Notes: a model not told the origin generated them from the sequence alone. A stretch of DNA of 64,000 bases from Chloroflexota bacterium (GCA_018969485.1 JAGWYG010000001.1:1-64000); one strand, 5' to 3'; positions 1 to 10,304 are shown, counted from the first letter of the stretch. Numbers and translations are program-made.

Positions 1-1025
1 TCGCGCTGTGGCTCAAGCCACGGCGGCAGTTGCAGGCGCGTCCCCAGCGCCGCGACTGGCTCATCGACGGCGAACCCCGGCGTCGCCGTCGCGATCTCGA
101 CGATGTGGCCATCGGGGTCCTGGCAGTAGATCGAGCGGAAGTAGATGCGATCCATCACCGGCGAGACGCGCAGGCCGGCATCGAGCAGGCGCTCGCGCCA
201 GTGAAGCTGGACCGCCTCGTCGGCCACCGCCAGCGCGAAGTGGTGCGTCTGTCCGGCGCCAGGCTGCACGCGCCCGGCGCGTCGTGGATCGCGCTCGAAG
301 GAGGTGATCAGCGTCCCCGGCGCACCATCGCCGACGCCCCAATACCAGTGGGCCGAGCCGGGATCATCGAAGTTGGCCGTCATCTTGACGCGGCGCATGC
401 CCAGCAACTCGCCGAAGAACCAGTGTGTGCGGGCGATGTCGGCGCCGATGGCGGTGATATGGTGCATCCCCTGATCCAGCGCCATCGCCGCCGTGATCGC
501 CGGCACCGGCTCGGGCCAGGTCAGCGCGGCGATGCGTGCCTCGTCGCGGTTGCGCACCAGCATCTCGGCCGGCGGTGCCTGAAAGGTCGTGCCGATCGTC
601 GCCGCCGGTTCATCGATCGTCCAGCCCGGACCAGCAGTCGCGATCTCGATGATCAACCCGTCGGGATCGCGGAAGTAGATGGAGTGGAAGTAATGGCGAT
701 CATATGGGCCATCGACGGCGACGCCGAGATCGCCGAGCCAGCGCTTCCACTGCAGCAGCGTCTCGTCATTGCGGGTCGTCAGCGCCACGTGGTGCGTCCC
801 GCCGACGCCGGGCTGCCCCTGCCGGGCGCCGGGCCACTCGAAGAACGTCAGCGCCGTTCCGGGCTGCCCGGTGTGATCGCCGAAGTACAGGTGATAGCTC
901 TCCGGCGCGTCGAAGTTGACTGTCTGTTTCACCAGACGCTGGCCGAGGGCATCGCGATAGAATCGCACCGTGCGGCGCGCATCGCGGCATACCGCAGTGA
1001 TGTGATGGATTCCCAGAATCGTCAT
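1..1025 (-). CDS. VOC-family ring-cleaving dioxygenase-like protein (3' end missing)
   Basis: The reading frame stays open from the ATG at 1025 to the window edge, giving at least 341 residues, so its stop lies outside. The product has two copies of the vicinal-oxygen-chelate fold. The first begins ILGIHHITAVCRDA and the second MHHITAIGADIA; both continue into conserved FY and FDDP/FDAP stretches. This is the layout of the MhqO/MhqE (CatE-like) ring-cleaving dioxygenases, Fe(II) enzymes that open hydroquinone or catechol rings, but the true substrate cannot be read from sequence. An adjacent ATG at 1028 is possible. A G-rich GGGGGGAG stretch sits directly upstream and is unusually close to either start. 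The gene diverges from the ABC-F gene. The C-terminal PPWLEPQR resembles the end of this family, so little is probably missing. Confidence 0.8.
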   Translation of the reverse strand, partial: MTILGIHHITAVCRDARRTVRFYRDALGQRLVKQTVNFDAPESYHLYFGDHTGQPGTALTFFEWPGARQGQPGVGGTHHVALTTRNDETLLQWKRWLGDLGVAVDGPYDRHYFHSIYFRDPDGLIIEIATAGPGWTIDEPAATIGTTFQAPPAEMLVRNRDEARIAALTWPEPVPAITAAMALDQGMHHITAIGADIARTHWFFGELLGMRRVKMTANFDDPGSAHWYWGVGDGAPGTLITSFERDPRRAGRVQPGAGQTHHFALAVADEAVQLHWRERLLDAGLRVSPVMDRIYFRSIYCQDPDGHIVEIATATPGFAVDEPVAALGTRLQLPPWLEPQR

Positions 1026-1226
1026 CATCTCCCCCCGATGCAGGCATGCGGCGACGGGCGCCGGCGCGCATCCTGTGATGGCTACCGACATCATAGCCGA
1101 CATCGGCGAGGTTGTCATGCATGCTGCGGCGGCCCGCGACGCCATGCGCGGCGCGCATCGCGTATACTCGGGGCAGGCGCCCGGGCAGTCTGACGAGGCG
1201 CGTATGAGACCGGCAGGGGGTGACCG

Positions 1227-2942
1227 ATGATCGTCGCTGATCTCGCGGGCGTCAGCCGGGTGCATGGCGGACGGACGATCTTCAGCGCGCTCTCGTGGAC
1301 GATCCAGGACGGCGAGAAGCTCGGCCTGGTCGGACCGAATGGCGTCGGGAAATCCACGCTGCTGCAACTGCTGGCAGGCGATGCCACGGCGGACGCCGGA
1401 GCGGTGACGCTGCGGCGTGGCACGCGGGTGGCGTATCTGACGCAGGAATATCACGGCATGCCCGAGCGCGCGGTGCTGGATGAACTGCTGGCCGTGCGCG
1501 AGGATCTTGCCACTATCGAGGCGCAGATCGCCACGGCCGAGGCGCGCCTCGGCGACGCGGCGCTGGCGGGTGACATGGCGGCGCTCGCGCGGCTCGTCGA
1601 CGAGCACGAGCGGCTGCTTGCCGAGTTCGGCCGACTCGGTGGGCCGCTGGTACAGCCACGCGCGGTGGCGCTGCTGCGTCAGCTCGGGCTCGACGAGGCG
1701 CAGTGGCAGCAGCCGATGGCGCAACTGAGCGGCGGCCAGCGCAAGTTGGTCGGCCTGGCGCGATGCCTGCTGTCCCAGCCAGACCTGCTGCTGCTCGATG
1801 AGCCGGACAACCACCTCGATGTCGAGCGCAAGGCGCTGCTCGAGGCAGTCGTGCGTGCGTTCGATGGTGCGGTGGTGATCATCTCGCACGATCGCTACCT
1901 GCTCGACGAGACGGTGAGCGTCATCGTGGAGCTTGAGCCGGCCGCGGCCACTGGCGCGCGCCTGCGCCGCTGGGAAGGCAACTATTCGGCATACGTGACC
2001 CAGAAGGAACTGGCACTGCTCCGGCAGCAGCACGACTACGTGGCCCAGCAGAAGACCATCGAGCGCCTCGAGGCGGCGGTGGCCCGTTTCAAGCAGTGGG
2101 CGCGCATCGTGGTCAACGAGCGGCACATCCGCCAGGCGCGCAACAAGCAGCGGCAGATCGACCGGATGGATCTGGTCGAACGACCGGTGCTCGAGCGGCG
2201 CCGGATCGCGCTGGAGTTCGCGCCACAGCGGCGCGGTGGCGCCCGGGCCATCGAGCTGCGCGATGTCGATCGCTGGTTCGGCGAGCACATCGTGCTGCTG
2301 GGGGCCCGCGCGACGATCATGCATGGCGAGCGCGTCGGCGTGATCGGCCCGAATGGTGCGGGCAAATCAGTGCTGCTGCGTCTGATCATGGGCCTGCTGC
2401 CGCTCGACGGCGGCGAGATCTGGATCGGTCCATCGATCATGCCGGGCTACTACGCACAGCACCACGAGACGCTCGATCCGGCGCAGACACCAATCGAGGC
2501 GCTGCGTGCGGTGCGCCCGATGACCGAGGGCGAGGCGGTCGCGCGCCTGGGTCGCTTCCTGATCCCGTATGCTGCCGCGACACAGCCCGTCGCCCGGCTC
2601 AGCGGCGGCGAGAAGAGCCGGGTGCAGCTGGCGCGCCTGATGATCACCGGGGCGAATTGTCTGCTGCTCGATGAGCCGACCAATCACCTCGACATTCCGT
2701 CGGCCGAGGTGCTGGAGCAGGCGCTCGAGGCCTTCAGCGGGACGGTCGTCGTGGTATCGCACGACCGGTATCTGCTCGATCGCGTGGCCGACCGCATCTT
2801 CGAGGTGGGCGATGGCATGGTGCGCGTGCATGAGGGTGGCTATAGCTTCGCCGCCGCGCAACGCGCCCGACGGCTGGCGCCACCGGCGCCTGCGGGTGCC
2901 GTCACCGCAGGAGCGCCGCGTGGCACGCGCCGCACGCCCTGA
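1227..2942 (+). CDS. ABC-F family ATPase (two nucleotide-binding domains)
   Basis: This 571-residue soluble protein has two ABC ATPase domains and no membrane segments, the mark of the ABC-F family. These proteins act on the ribosome as translation factors (EttA, Uup) or antibiotic-protection proteins. Domain 1 has Walker A GPNGVGKST near residue 36, signature LSGGQ near 167 and Walker B ending DEPDNHLD near 190. Domain 2 has GPNGAGKS near 374, LSGGEKS near 458 and DEPTNHLD near 481. Between them lies a basic helical linker (about 240-320) rich in Arg, Lys and Gln, as expected for the P-site tRNA interaction motif. The start has AGGGGGTGA at 1215-1222. A TATACT hexamer at 1163-1168 may be its -10. 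Asp replacing Thr in the first DEPxNHLD is a small oddity. The exact ABC-F subfamily cannot be assigned. Confidence 0.92.
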   Translation: MIVADLAGVSRVHGGRTIFSALSWTIQDGEKLGLVGPNGVGKSTLLQLLAGDATADAGAVTLRRGTRVAYLTQEYHGMPERAVLDELLAVREDLATIEAQIATAEARLGDAALAGDMAALARLVDEHERLLAEFGRLGGPLVQPRAVALLRQLGLDEAQWQQPMAQLSGGQRKLVGLARCLLSQPDLLLLDEPDNHLDVERKALLEAVVRAFDGAVVIISHDRYLLDETVSVIVELEPAAATGARLRRWEGNYSAYVTQKELALLRQQHDYVAQQKTIERLEAAVARFKQWARIVVNERHIRQARNKQRQIDRMDLVERPVLERRRIALEFAPQRRGGARAIELRDVDRWFGEHIVLLGARATIMHGERVGVIGPNGAGKSVLLRLIMGLLPLDGGEIWIGPSIMPGYYAQHHETLDPAQTPIEALRAVRPMTEGEAVARLGRFLIPYAAATQPVARLSGGEKSRVQLARLMITGANCLLLDEPTNHLDIPSAEVLEQALEAFSGTVVVVSHDRYLLDRVADRIFEVGDGMVRVHEGGYSFAAAQRARRLAPPAPAGAVTAGAPRGTRRTP

Positions 2943-3069
2943 GCCGGTGCCGGCGACGCCGCGGTGGCCGGTCCCGGGCCCGCCGCCACGCATCCGTCCC
3001 GACCCGGCAGACTCGGCACCAGCGCGCCGAACGGCGCCAGCATGCCTGCCCCCTCCGCTGCCCCCGCAG

Positions 3070-3098
3070 TTGTCACGCCTACGGCTTTGTGCTAGGAT
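3070..3098 (+). promoter_or_regulatory. Predicted sucD promoter
   Basis: TTGTCA (3070-3075), a 17-bp spacer and TAGGAT (3093-3098), with TG at 3090-3091 forming an extended -10. It leaves a leader of about 90 nt before sucD. Confidence 0.5.
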
Positions 3099-3193
3099 GG
3101 CCCGGCGCGGTGACCGGCGAGGTCATCGGTGCGGCGAGCAGCGACATCGGGCGCGATACCACATAGCGCTTGCACTATGGTAAGGAGCAGAGG

Positions 3194-4066
3194 TTGAGCA
3201 TCCTGGTCGATTCGGGCACGCGATTGCTCGTTCAGGGGATCACCGGCCGCGAAGGCGAGTTTCACACCCGGCAGATGCTGGCATACGGCACCAACGTCGT
3301 CGCGGGTGTCACGCCCGGCCGCGGCGGGCAACGCGCGATCGACGGGGCAGTTCCCGTCTTCAACAGCGTCGCCGAAGCCGTCGCGGCCACTGGCGCCAAC
3401 GTATCGATCATCTACGTGCCAGCGCCATTCGCCCCCGACGCCATCCGCGAGGCGGCAGCCGCCGGCATTGCGCTGGTCGTCTGCATCACCGAGGGCATTC
3501 CAGCCAACGACATGGTCGCGACCGTGCGGTACGTCCACGAGCGCGGCAGTCGGCTGATTGGCCCCAACTGCCCCGGTCTGCTGACGCCGGGCCAGGCCAA
3601 GGTCGGCATCATTCCCGGCAACATCGCCATCCCCGGCCCGGTCGGCGTCGTCTCGAAGAGCGGCACACTGACCTACGAAGCCGTCGATGCGTTGACGCGC
3701 CTTGGCATCGGCCAGAGCACCATCGTCGGCATCGGTGGCGATCCGATCATCGGCACGACGTTCGTCGACGTCCTGGCGCTGTTCGAGCGCGATCCGGCGA
3801 CCCGTGCGATCGTGCTGATCGGCGAGATCGGTGGTCGCGCCGAGATTGATGCCGCCGAGTACATCGCCGCCCACATCACGCGGCCGGTCGTCAGCTTCAT
3901 TGCGGGCCAGACGGCGCCGCCCGGCAAGCGCATGGGGCACGCTGGCGCGATCATCTCGGGTGGCGAAGGGACTGCCCAGGAGAAGATCAGCGCACTGGAG
4001 GCCGTCGGCGTGACCGTCGCACGGCTGCCGACCGACATCGCCCAACTGGTGCGCGAGCGTCTGTGA
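3194..4066 (+). CDS. sucD: Succinate-CoA ligase (ADP/GDP-forming) subunit alpha
   Basis: The 290-residue product matches the usual SucD length. With the beta subunit it makes succinyl-CoA synthetase of the TCA cycle, converting succinyl-CoA to succinate with substrate-level phosphorylation. Visible signatures are the N-terminal CoA-binding [13 protein letters not shown], the GIPANDM stretch, and the phospho-acceptor histidine in [14 protein letters not shown] near residue 247, the position equivalent to E. coli His246. The start is taken as TTG at 3194, because AAGGAG at 3182-3187 lies six bases upstream and the protein then starts MSILVDSG like its relatives; an in-frame ATG at 3170 would overlap that ribosome-binding site. 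The beta-subunit gene sucC is not in the window, so the two subunits are encoded apart. Confidence 0.96.
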   Translation: MSILVDSGTRLLVQGITGREGEFHTRQMLAYGTNVVAGVTPGRGGQRAIDGAVPVFNSVAEAVAATGANVSIIYVPAPFAPDAIREAAAAGIALVVCITEGIPANDMVATVRYVHERGSRLIGPNCPGLLTPGQAKVGIIPGNIAIPGPVGVVSKSGTLTYEAVDALTRLGIGQSTIVGIGGDPIIGTTFVDVLALFERDPATRAIVLIGEIGGRAEIDAAEYIAAHITRPVVSFIAGQTAPPGKRMGHAGAIISGGEGTAQEKISALEAVGVTVARLPTDIAQLVRERL

Positions 4067-4076
4067 TGATCGCCGA

Positions 4077-4107
4077 CGGACGCGCGGCCAGTACAGCCGC
4101 GCGTCCG
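4077..4107. terminator. Bidirectional hairpin between convergent sucD and aldehyde dehydrogenase
   Basis: A perfect 12-bp GC-rich stem (4077-4088 with 4096-4107) encloses a 7-base loop between two convergent stop codons. There is no T tract, so it may be a weak intrinsic terminator or an mRNA 3'-end stabiliser. Confidence 0.6.
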
Positions 4108-4117
4108 CTGCGGCGGC

Positions 4118-5656
4118 TCAGGCGTCGCCCTCCGGCGGCAGCAGCACATCCCACCAGATACGCCCCTGACGACGCTGGAACAGGTCAACGTGGATGTGTT
4201 TGGTCTCGGTGTATGCCAGCATGCCCTGCATGCCATGCTCGCGACCGATGCCGCTCTGCTTGTAGCCGCCGAACGGCGCATGCGGCACGATCAGGTGGTA
4301 GTCGTTGATCCACACCGTGCCTGCCCGAATGCGCCGTGCCACCGCGATCGCCGCCTGAATGTCACGCGACCAGACTGCCGCCCCGAGGCCGTAGGGGCTG
4401 GCGTTGGCAATATCAATCGCCTCACCGACGCCGTCGTAGGGGATCACCGCCAGCACCGGGCCAAAGATCTCCTCGCGGGCGATGCGCATCTGATTGTGCA
4501 CATCGGCAAAAATCGTCGGCGCGATGAATGCGCCGGCCGCGCAGCCCGGCACCGTGATGCGCGCGCCACCGATGACCATGCGCGCGCCCTCGGCGAGGCC
4601 GCTGGCAATGTAGCCCTCGACCGCGGCGGCCTGGGCCGCCGACACCAGCGGCCCGATGTCGGTCGCCAGATCGAGCGGATCGCCGATGGTGAGCGCCTGC
4701 ACGCGCCGCACGAGCCGTGCGACGAACGCCTCACACAGCTCACGCGGCACCAGACAGCGCGAACCAGCCTCGCAACTCTGCCCGCCGTTGAAGTACACGC
4801 CGAACAGCACCCCATCCACCGCCAGATCGAGATCAGCATCTGGCAGGACCAGACTCGGGGATTTGCCGCCGAGCTCGAGCGTCACGCGCTTGATCGTGTC
4901 GCTGGCCAGCGCCATGATGCGCCGTCCGACCGCAGTCGAGCCGGTGAACGACACCTTGTCGACGCCGGCGTGCCCGGCGAGCGCCTCGCCAATCTCGGCA
5001 CCAGGACCGGTGAGCAGGTTGAGCACGCCCCGCGGCAGCAATCCGGCCCGATCGATCGCGGCCACCAGCATCAGCGCCGTCAGTGGCGTCGCCGACGCCG
5101 GCTTGAGAATGACGACATTGCCGGTCGCCAATGCCGGCGCCAGCTTCCACACCGCCATCAGCAGCGGATAGTTCCACGGCAGGATCTGCGCGCACACGCC
5201 GATCGGTTCGCGCCAGACGAAGTTCCAACTCACCGACGGCATGTCAGTCCACGGCAGTGGCTCGTACGGATGCAGGCGCGCCAGTTCGGCGAAGGTGCGG
5301 AGATGCTCGACTGCCATCGGCACATCGACGAACATCGCCTTGCGCAACGGCACGCCGAGGTTGCGCGCCTCGAGGTCGGCGAATGCTGCCGACTGATGCT
5401 CGATCAGATCGGCGATCGCATGCAGGATGCGCGCACGCTCGCGGCCGGGCGTGTGCGGCCAGGGTCCGCGGTCGAACGCAGCGCGTGCCGCCGCGACCGC
5501 GCGATCGACATCGTGGCGCGACGCCCGTGCCACCATGCCGAGTGGTGCGCCGGTCGCCGCCTCGCTGATCATCGCCCGGCCACCATCGTGCGCGGCGCAC
5601 CAGCCGCCATCGAGATACAAACCGCCTGCGGCCAGCGCCGCCGCGAGGTCATCCAT
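4118..5656 (-). CDS. NAD(P)-dependent aldehyde dehydrogenase
   Basis: A 512-residue member of the ALDH superfamily, oxidising an aldehyde to the acid through a cysteine thioester. Seen in order: the cofactor-binding PWNYPL motif, the NAD-ring loop FTGSTAVG, the general base in LELGGKSP near residue 260, and the catalytic cysteine in GGQSCEAGSR near 295. The conserved EIFGPVLAVIPY and a PFGGYKQSG near the end complete the fold. It is closest in style to betaine-aldehyde and 4-aminobutyraldehyde dehydrogenases, but the substrate is not decided by sequence alone. The start at 5656 is supported by GGAGG at 5664-5668, seven bases upstream. It is convergent with sucD. A long open extension upstream (to 6079) is Arg-rich and has no ribosome-binding site, so it was rejected. 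Confidence 0.93.
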   Translation of the reverse strand: MDDLAAALAAGGLYLDGGWCAAHDGGRAMISEAATGAPLGMVARASRHDVDRAVAAARAAFDRGPWPHTPGRERARILHAIADLIEHQSAAFADLEARNLGVPLRKAMFVDVPMAVEHLRTFAELARLHPYEPLPWTDMPSVSWNFVWREPIGVCAQILPWNYPLLMAVWKLAPALATGNVVILKPASATPLTALMLVAAIDRAGLLPRGVLNLLTGPGAEIGEALAGHAGVDKVSFTGSTAVGRRIMALASDTIKRVTLELGGKSPSLVLPDADLDLAVDGVLFGVYFNGGQSCEAGSRCLVPRELCEAFVARLVRRVQALTIGDPLDLATDIGPLVSAAQAAAVEGYIASGLAEGARMVIGGARITVPGCAAGAFIAPTIFADVHNQMRIAREEIFGPVLAVIPYDGVGEAIDIANASPYGLGAAVWSRDIQAAIAVARRIRAGTVWINDYHLIVPHAPFGGYKQSGIGREHGMQGMLAYTETKHIHVDLFQRRQGRIWWDVLLPPEGDA

Positions 5657-6091
5657 CACGAAGCCTCCTTCATCGAAGCGCGCGCCACAGCGCCGTGGCG
5701 CTCCAGCACCGGCAGAATCATGCGCACCGGCCGCCGGCAGACGCCCGACGGAGCGGGGAGTGGCATGACGCGGCGGGGCCATCCCCCGTTCCCCGCATGC
5801 TGACGCGCACCGCGATCCTACCACGAAACCGCCGTCCCGCTCGTGATCGCGACGGCGCGCCATCCGGCTGGTGTCGCACGGCGCCACGCGTCCCATGTGC
5901 GCATACGCGAGCGATGCCCGGAGCACGGCTCGGGGCAGCCGCGACGCCGGCGCCCAGGCTGCTCGCATGTATGGCGCAGCATCCGGCCGAGCGGCGCTCG
6001 CGCGCCACATGGTCCCGCTCGCCCGCCGACCCCACAATAATCCTTGACATGCCGGATTCCGCCCACCCAATACCCCCATCCCGTGACTTCA
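5657..6091. other. Intergenic stretch upstream of tig
   Basis: 435 bases without a convincing gene on either strand; the open frames here are Arg-rich shadows. A TTGACA hexamer at 6044-6049 lies too far from the -10 at 6095 to pair with it. Confidence 0.5.
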
Positions 6092-6100
6092 TGCTATAAT
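6092..6100 (+). promoter_or_regulatory. Extended -10 promoter of the tig-clpP-clpX operon
   Basis: TGC followed by a consensus TATAAT (6095-6100). No good -35 hexamer lies at the normal distance, which fits an extended -10 promoter. The predicted leader is about 45 nt. Confidence 0.65.
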
Positions 6101-6152
6101 GCGGCAAAGGTTCTTGTGCGCTCAACGCAATGCTGAGATTGGAGTGGTGTCG

Positions 6153-7583
6153 GTGAAGGTTACGACGGAGAGAAAGCCGCGGAGCACGATCGTCATGACG
6201 GTCGAACTCGATCGTGCCGAGCGCGAGCGTAGTCTCGAGCGGGCTACTCGTCGGCTGTCGCAGCGATACGACATTCCCGGGTTTCGCCGTGGGCGGGCGC
6301 CGCGCGTCATCGTCGAGCGGTTCGTCGGCCGTGCCGGCCTGATGGCCGAAGCCGCCGAAGAGATGGTGCAGTTGCACTTCCGCGCGGCGTTGAAACAGGA
6401 AGCCATCGAGCCTGTCGCGCAGCCGTCCATTCACGAAGTCCAGATCGAGAGTGAGCCCTATCACTTCGTCGTCGACATTCCGGTGCCGCCCACGGTCGAG
6501 CTCGGCGATTATCGCAGCATCCGCCTCACTGTCACGCCGGACGTCATCGACGACGAAACGTTCGAGCGTCACCTCGCGTCGATTCGTGAGCGCCATGTCG
6601 TGCTGCGTCAACCAGAAGCCGAACGGGCTGCCCAACCCGGCGATCAGGTGCAGGTCGAGCTCGAAACCTTCGTCGACGGCAAGGCCGTCGACCAGCGCGA
6701 CGGCGATACACCCGTCCCCGGCACCACGCTCGTCCTCGAGCCCGAGCGGCTCGCCCCAGGATTATGCGATGGCATCGTCGGCCTCACGCCCGGCCAGGCT
6801 GCGCTGATCAACGCGCAGATGCCGCCCGACTACCACGACGCCTCGGTCGCCGGGCGCGCGGTGACGTTCGCGGTGAAATTGCTCGAGGTGAAGGAGCGCA
6901 TCCTCCCCGAATGGGACGAACTGCCGGCGCTGGAGAAGTTCGACGGTGATCCGGCGGGGTATCGGGATTCCGTGCGCACCGATCTCGAACGGCGAGCACG
7001 CCAGCGAGCCGAGCGCACCGCCATCGACGCATTCGTCGAGCAACTCGTCGCGTGCTCGACAGTCGACGTGCCGGACGTGCTGGTGCGCCGCGAAGCCGAG
7101 CGTGCGGTCGCCCGCGATGAGCAGCAATATGCGCGCTATGGCGTCAAGCCGGAGCACGTCTACGAAATGCAGGGACGCACCCGCGAGTCCGTCATCGATG
7201 CAGCGCTCCCGGATGCCGAACGCACGTTGACCACCAATCTGGTGATGCAGCAGTTGATTGACGCCGAGGGGCTCTACGCGGATGCAGCCGCCATCGAACG
7301 CGAGCTCGGCGTGCTGATGCAATCGCAGCCGCCGGAGCAGTGGCAGATGCTCAGCGCCAACCTTGGTGAGCAGGTATACCGCATCGCGGCATCGCAGGCC
7401 CTCGATCGACGGTTGAGTCAGTGGGTCTTCGCCAGCGCGACCGAAGGCGCCTACGTACCGCTGTCTGCCGAGACACCCACCGGAGCCGAGGCGGCGCCCG
7501 AGGCCGAGGCACCCACCGGAGCCGAGGCGGCGCCCGAGGCCGATGGTGCTCAGAACGCGACCAGCGCCTCCCGCACCGAGTGA
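6153..7583 (+). CDS. tig: Trigger factor, ribosome-associated chaperone and prolyl isomerase
   Basis: A 476-residue trigger factor that binds nascent chains at the ribosome exit tunnel. The N-terminal domain carries the ribosome-binding signature [15 protein letters not shown] near residue 45. A FKBP-type PPIase region follows (about 150-245; [16 protein letters not shown]), then the helical C-terminal domain. The start is GTG at 6153 with GGAG at 6141-6144; it gives [12 protein letters not shown], the family N-terminus, whereas the upstream in-frame ATG at 6099 overlaps the -10 element. The last 40 residues are low complexity (Ala, Glu, Pro) and encoded by a 36-bp tandem duplication. It is the first gene of tig-clpP-clpX, with 13 bp to clpP. 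The gene order tig-clpP-clpX is widely conserved and couples folding with proteolysis. Confidence 0.95.
   Translation: MKVTTERKPRSTIVMTVELDRAERERSLERATRRLSQRYDIPGFRRGRAPRVIVERFVGRAGLMAEAAEEMVQLHFRAALKQEAIEPVAQPSIHEVQIESEPYHFVVDIPVPPTVELGDYRSIRLTVTPDVIDDETFERHLASIRERHVVLRQPEAERAAQPGDQVQVELETFVDGKAVDQRDGDTPVPGTTLVLEPERLAPGLCDGIVGLTPGQAALINAQMPPDYHDASVAGRAVTFAVKLLEVKERILPEWDELPALEKFDGDPAGYRDSVRTDLERRARQRAERTAIDAFVEQLVACSTVDVPDVLVRREAERAVARDEQQYARYGVKPEHVYEMQGRTRESVIDAALPDAERTLTTNLVMQQLIDAEGLYADAAAIERELGVLMQSQPPEQWQMLSANLGEQVYRIAASQALDRRLSQWVFASATEGAYVPLSAETPTGAEAAPEAEAPTGAEAAPEADGAQNATSASRTE
7474..7543 (+). repeat. 36-bp tandem repeat in the 3' end of tig
   Basis: Two near-identical 36-bp units, 7474-7509 and 7510-7543 (the second lacks its last two bases), encode repeated [12 protein letters not shown] segments at the trigger-factor C-terminus. 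The unit is a multiple of three, so copy-number change would keep the frame. Confidence 0.9.
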
Positions 7584-7596
7584 GATGGAGCACCAC

Positions 7597-8259
7597 ATGA
7601 ATTGGCAAGCGCCACGCAGCGGAACCTGGCAATCGCCGCGCCCCGAAGCGTTGATTCCCATGGTCGTCGAGAGTACCAATCGCGGCGAGCGTGCCTTCGA
7701 CATCTACTCGCGGCTGTTGAAAGAACGCATCATCCTGCTGGGCACGCCGATCGAGGACCAGATCGCCAATCTGATCGTCGCGCAATTGCTGTTCCTCGAG
7801 CACGAGGATCCCGAGCGCGACATCTGGCTGTACATCAACAGCCCGGGGGGCTCGATCACAGCCGGTCTCGCGATCTACGACACGATGCAGGTCATTCGGC
7901 CGAACGTCGCGACCGTGTGCGTCGGCATGGCCGGAAGCATGGCGACGCCGATTCTGGCGGGCGGCGCGCGCGGCAAGCGCTACAGCCTGCCGCACTCCAC
8001 CGTCCACATGCATCCTGCGGGTGGTGGGGCGCGCGGTTACGCGCCCGACGTCGAGATCATGGCGCGCGAACTGTTGCGTGAGCAGCAATTGATTCGCGAA
8101 CTGCTTTCGCGCGACACTGGTCAGCCGATCGAGCGTATCGCGCGCGATTTCGACCGTGATCTGTTCATGACGCCGGAACAAGCCCGCGAGTACGGCATCA
8201 TCGACGAGATCCTCAGCCGCGACGAGCTTGGCCCGAATCGGGCACCGTCGAACCGCTAG
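7597..8259 (+). CDS. clpP: ATP-dependent Clp protease proteolytic subunit
   Basis: A 220-residue serine protease that forms the double-heptamer chamber fed by ClpX. The catalytic triad is visible with family spacing: Ser in GMAGSM near residue 114, His in VHMHPAGGG near 139 and Asp in DFDRDLFM near 188 (offsets of 25 and 74, as in E. coli Ser97/His122/Asp171). Two residues differ from the usual signatures: Gly in GMAGSM where Ala is common, and HP where HQ is common. The ATG at 7597 has GGAG at 7587-7590; an in-frame ATG at 7585 lies before this site and is less likely. It sits between tig and clpX in the same direction. Confidence 0.96.
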   Translation: MNWQAPRSGTWQSPRPEALIPMVVESTNRGERAFDIYSRLLKERIILLGTPIEDQIANLIVAQLLFLEHEDPERDIWLYINSPGGSITAGLAIYDTMQVIRPNVATVCVGMAGSMATPILAGGARGKRYSLPHSTVHMHPAGGGARGYAPDVEIMARELLREQQLIRELLSRDTGQPIERIARDFDRDLFMTPEQAREYGIIDEILSRDELGPNRAPSNR

Positions 8260-8318
8260 GTGTTCTCTTGTCGCGCACGGCCGCCGGACGGCCTCGTGAC
8301 ACACAAGGAAACAGATCA

Positions 8319-9617
8319 ATGTCACACAGCCGGGGAGGCGGAGGCAACTCGACCCGCAGCACGTATAGCTGCTCGTTCTGTGGCCGCAGCCAGGATGAAG
8401 TGCAGCGTCTCGTCGCGGGGCCCAACTCGATCTTCATCTGCGATGAGTGTGTCGCGCTGTGCAGCACGATCATCGCCGAGGAGACTGCTGCCAAGCCAGC
8501 CACAAAGCGCAAGGCGAGCGGCAAGGCGGCCCCGGCACGCTTGTTGCCCCCGGTGCGCATGCGCGAGGCGCTCGATCAGTATGTCATCGGCCAGGATTCC
8601 GCCAAGGTGACACTGTCGGTGGCGGTGTACAACCACTACAAGCGGCTGCGCACCACCAAGGACGGCCAGGACGTCGAGCTCGGCAAGAGCAATGTGCTGC
8701 TGATCGGCCCGACAGGCAGCGGCAAAACGCTGCTCGCGCAGACGCTGGCGAAGAAACTTGACGTGCCGTTTGCTATCGCCGACGCGACTGCCCTCACCGA
8801 GGCCGGGTATGTCGGCGAGGACGTCGAGACGATCCTGCTACGGTTGATCCAGGCTGCCGATGGTGATGTCGAACGAGCGCAGACAGGCATCATCTACATC
8901 GACGAAATCGATAAGATTGCGCGTAAGAGTGACAATCCGTCGATTACGCGTGATGTTTCGGGTGAAGGTGTTCAGCAGGCGCTGCTCAAGATTCTCGAGG
9001 GTTGCGTCGCGCATGTGCCACCTACGTCCGGCCGCAAGCACCCTCAGCAGGAGTTCATCGCATTTGACACCTCAAATGTACTATTCATCTGTGGCGGGGC
9101 ATTTGATGGACTGGAACAGATCATCGCGAACCGCGTGGGTAAACAGCGCAACATCGGGTTCGGCCGTGACAACACCGCGTCTGATCAACCGCTGCTGACC
9201 GAATGCATTCCAGATGATCTGCTGCGATTCGGCTTCATTCCCGAATTCATTGGACGCCTGCCCGTGACGGCTGCGCTCGTGCCACTCGATCGTTCGACAA
9301 TGCTGCGTATCTTGACCGAGCCACGCAATGCGATCATCAAGCAGTATCAATACTTGCTGCGCCTCGATGGCGTCGAGTTGCAATTCACCGACGATGCCCT
9401 CGAAGCGATCGCAGATCGCGCCCTCGCGGCGCGCACCGGCGCCAGAGCCTTGCGCAGCATCGTGGAAGACGTCTTGCTCGCGGTGATGTATGAGGTGCCG
9501 ACCCAGGAGCATGTGGGGCGGTGCATCGTCACCGCCGAGGTGATCGAAGGCCGCGGTCAGCCTATTCTTGAGCCGCGCACGCCGGAGCGCCACGCCCAGC
9601 TGGACGAGGCGGTCTGA
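8319..9617 (+). CDS. clpX: ATP-dependent Clp protease ATP-binding subunit ClpX
   Basis: A 432-residue AAA+ unfoldase that recognises and threads substrates into ClpP. The N-terminal zinc-binding domain has the four-cysteine pattern CSFC and CDEC. It continues with Walker A GPTGSGKT, pore loop GYVGED, Walker B IIYIDEID, and [14 protein letters not shown]. The IGF loop that docks on ClpP is present in RNIGFGRDN. The start at 8319 has AAGGAAA at 8305-8311; an upstream in-frame ATG at 8268 would place that site inside the coding region. The gene follows clpP by 59 bp and ends at a hairpin. The base composition turns more AT-rich between about 9040 and 9400 than at either end. Confidence 0.97.
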   Translation: MSHSRGGGGNSTRSTYSCSFCGRSQDEVQRLVAGPNSIFICDECVALCSTIIAEETAAKPATKRKASGKAAPARLLPPVRMREALDQYVIGQDSAKVTLSVAVYNHYKRLRTTKDGQDVELGKSNVLLIGPTGSGKTLLAQTLAKKLDVPFAIADATALTEAGYVGEDVETILLRLIQAADGDVERAQTGIIYIDEIDKIARKSDNPSITRDVSGEGVQQALLKILEGCVAHVPPTSGRKHPQQEFIAFDTSNVLFICGGAFDGLEQIIANRVGKQRNIGFGRDNTASDQPLLTECIPDDLLRFGFIPEFIGRLPVTAALVPLDRSTMLRILTEPRNAIIKQYQYLLRLDGVELQFTDDALEAIADRALAARTGARALRSIVEDVLLAVMYEVPTQEHVGRCIVTAEVIEGRGQPILEPRTPERHAQLDEAV

Positions 9618-9620
9618 CAG

Positions 9621-9664
9621 GGTGACGGCGCGCTGGCTCCCGGACACGGCGCGCCGCCGTCACC
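9621..9664 (+). terminator. Hairpin directly after clpX
   Basis: A 10-bp perfect stem plus three more pairs after a one-base bulge (9621-9633 with 9651-9664) begins three bases after the clpX stop. There is no T tract, but the position fits the end of the tig-clpP-clpX operon. Confidence 0.55.
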
Positions 9665-10304
9665 TCGCGCATGCGGTGGTGCGCTGCCGACGGCGGGTGG
9701 CCCTGGCTCAGACGCGGCGTGAGCGGTGTGCCGTCACGGTCGCTCCGCGTGCGTCGGGGCGCGTGCCCGTGGTGCAGTCGCGGCGCCGCTGCGGCTTCTG
9801 GCACGCATCGCCCGGCACCATGATCGCGGCCGAATCATCCCCGCTATGTGGCATGCGGCTGCCCCGCAGTGACGGCAGTCGTGATGCTCGCCTGGAGTCG
9901 GCGGCGGCGCGGCGGGCCCGCGATGGTGCACACCGCCGGATCATCCGGTCGATCTCGCTGACTGCCTGCCGGCGCAACGCTCCGGTGCGTGCCGGGTCGG
10001 GGGAGTGCGCCCGCAGCGATGCGCAGCGCGGCCCGGCTGCGCACATCGCGCTGGCACGCCACGGGCGCATCATCCACGCCGGGCGCTCAGCCGATGATCT
10101 GCCCGCAGCGCCATCGTGGCAGCAACTGTCTCTATGCTGTGACAGCATCTGATCGGTCTCATCGCCGGCGCGATGGTACGCCCGGCCTTGCGCGGCGCAC
10201 ATGCCGCTGATGCCGACAGCCGTGCGCCGGGCTCCTTGGCACGCAATCCCACGTGCGGCGCGCTCCACGTCATCGCGCATCCAGGCGCCGCATGATTCAA
10301 ATAG
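9665..10304. other. Noncoding stretch between clpX and the peptide-transporter promoters
   Basis: 640 bases with no recognisable gene on either strand. Frames such as 9708-10427 on the minus strand translate to Arg/Ala/Cys-rich shadows without motifs or ribosome-binding sites. I see no tRNA, IS end or terminator in it. Confidence 0.5.

Noticed and set aside
30-1193. A 387-codon plus-strand frame at the left end
   Set aside because: Antisense to the dioxygenase-like gene, which shows two VOC domains in the other strand.
4190-5803. A 537-codon plus-strand frame opposite the aldehyde dehydrogenase
   Set aside because: Antisense shadow of a gene with all ALDH motifs; its own translation is His/Arg/Asp-rich with no recognisable domain.
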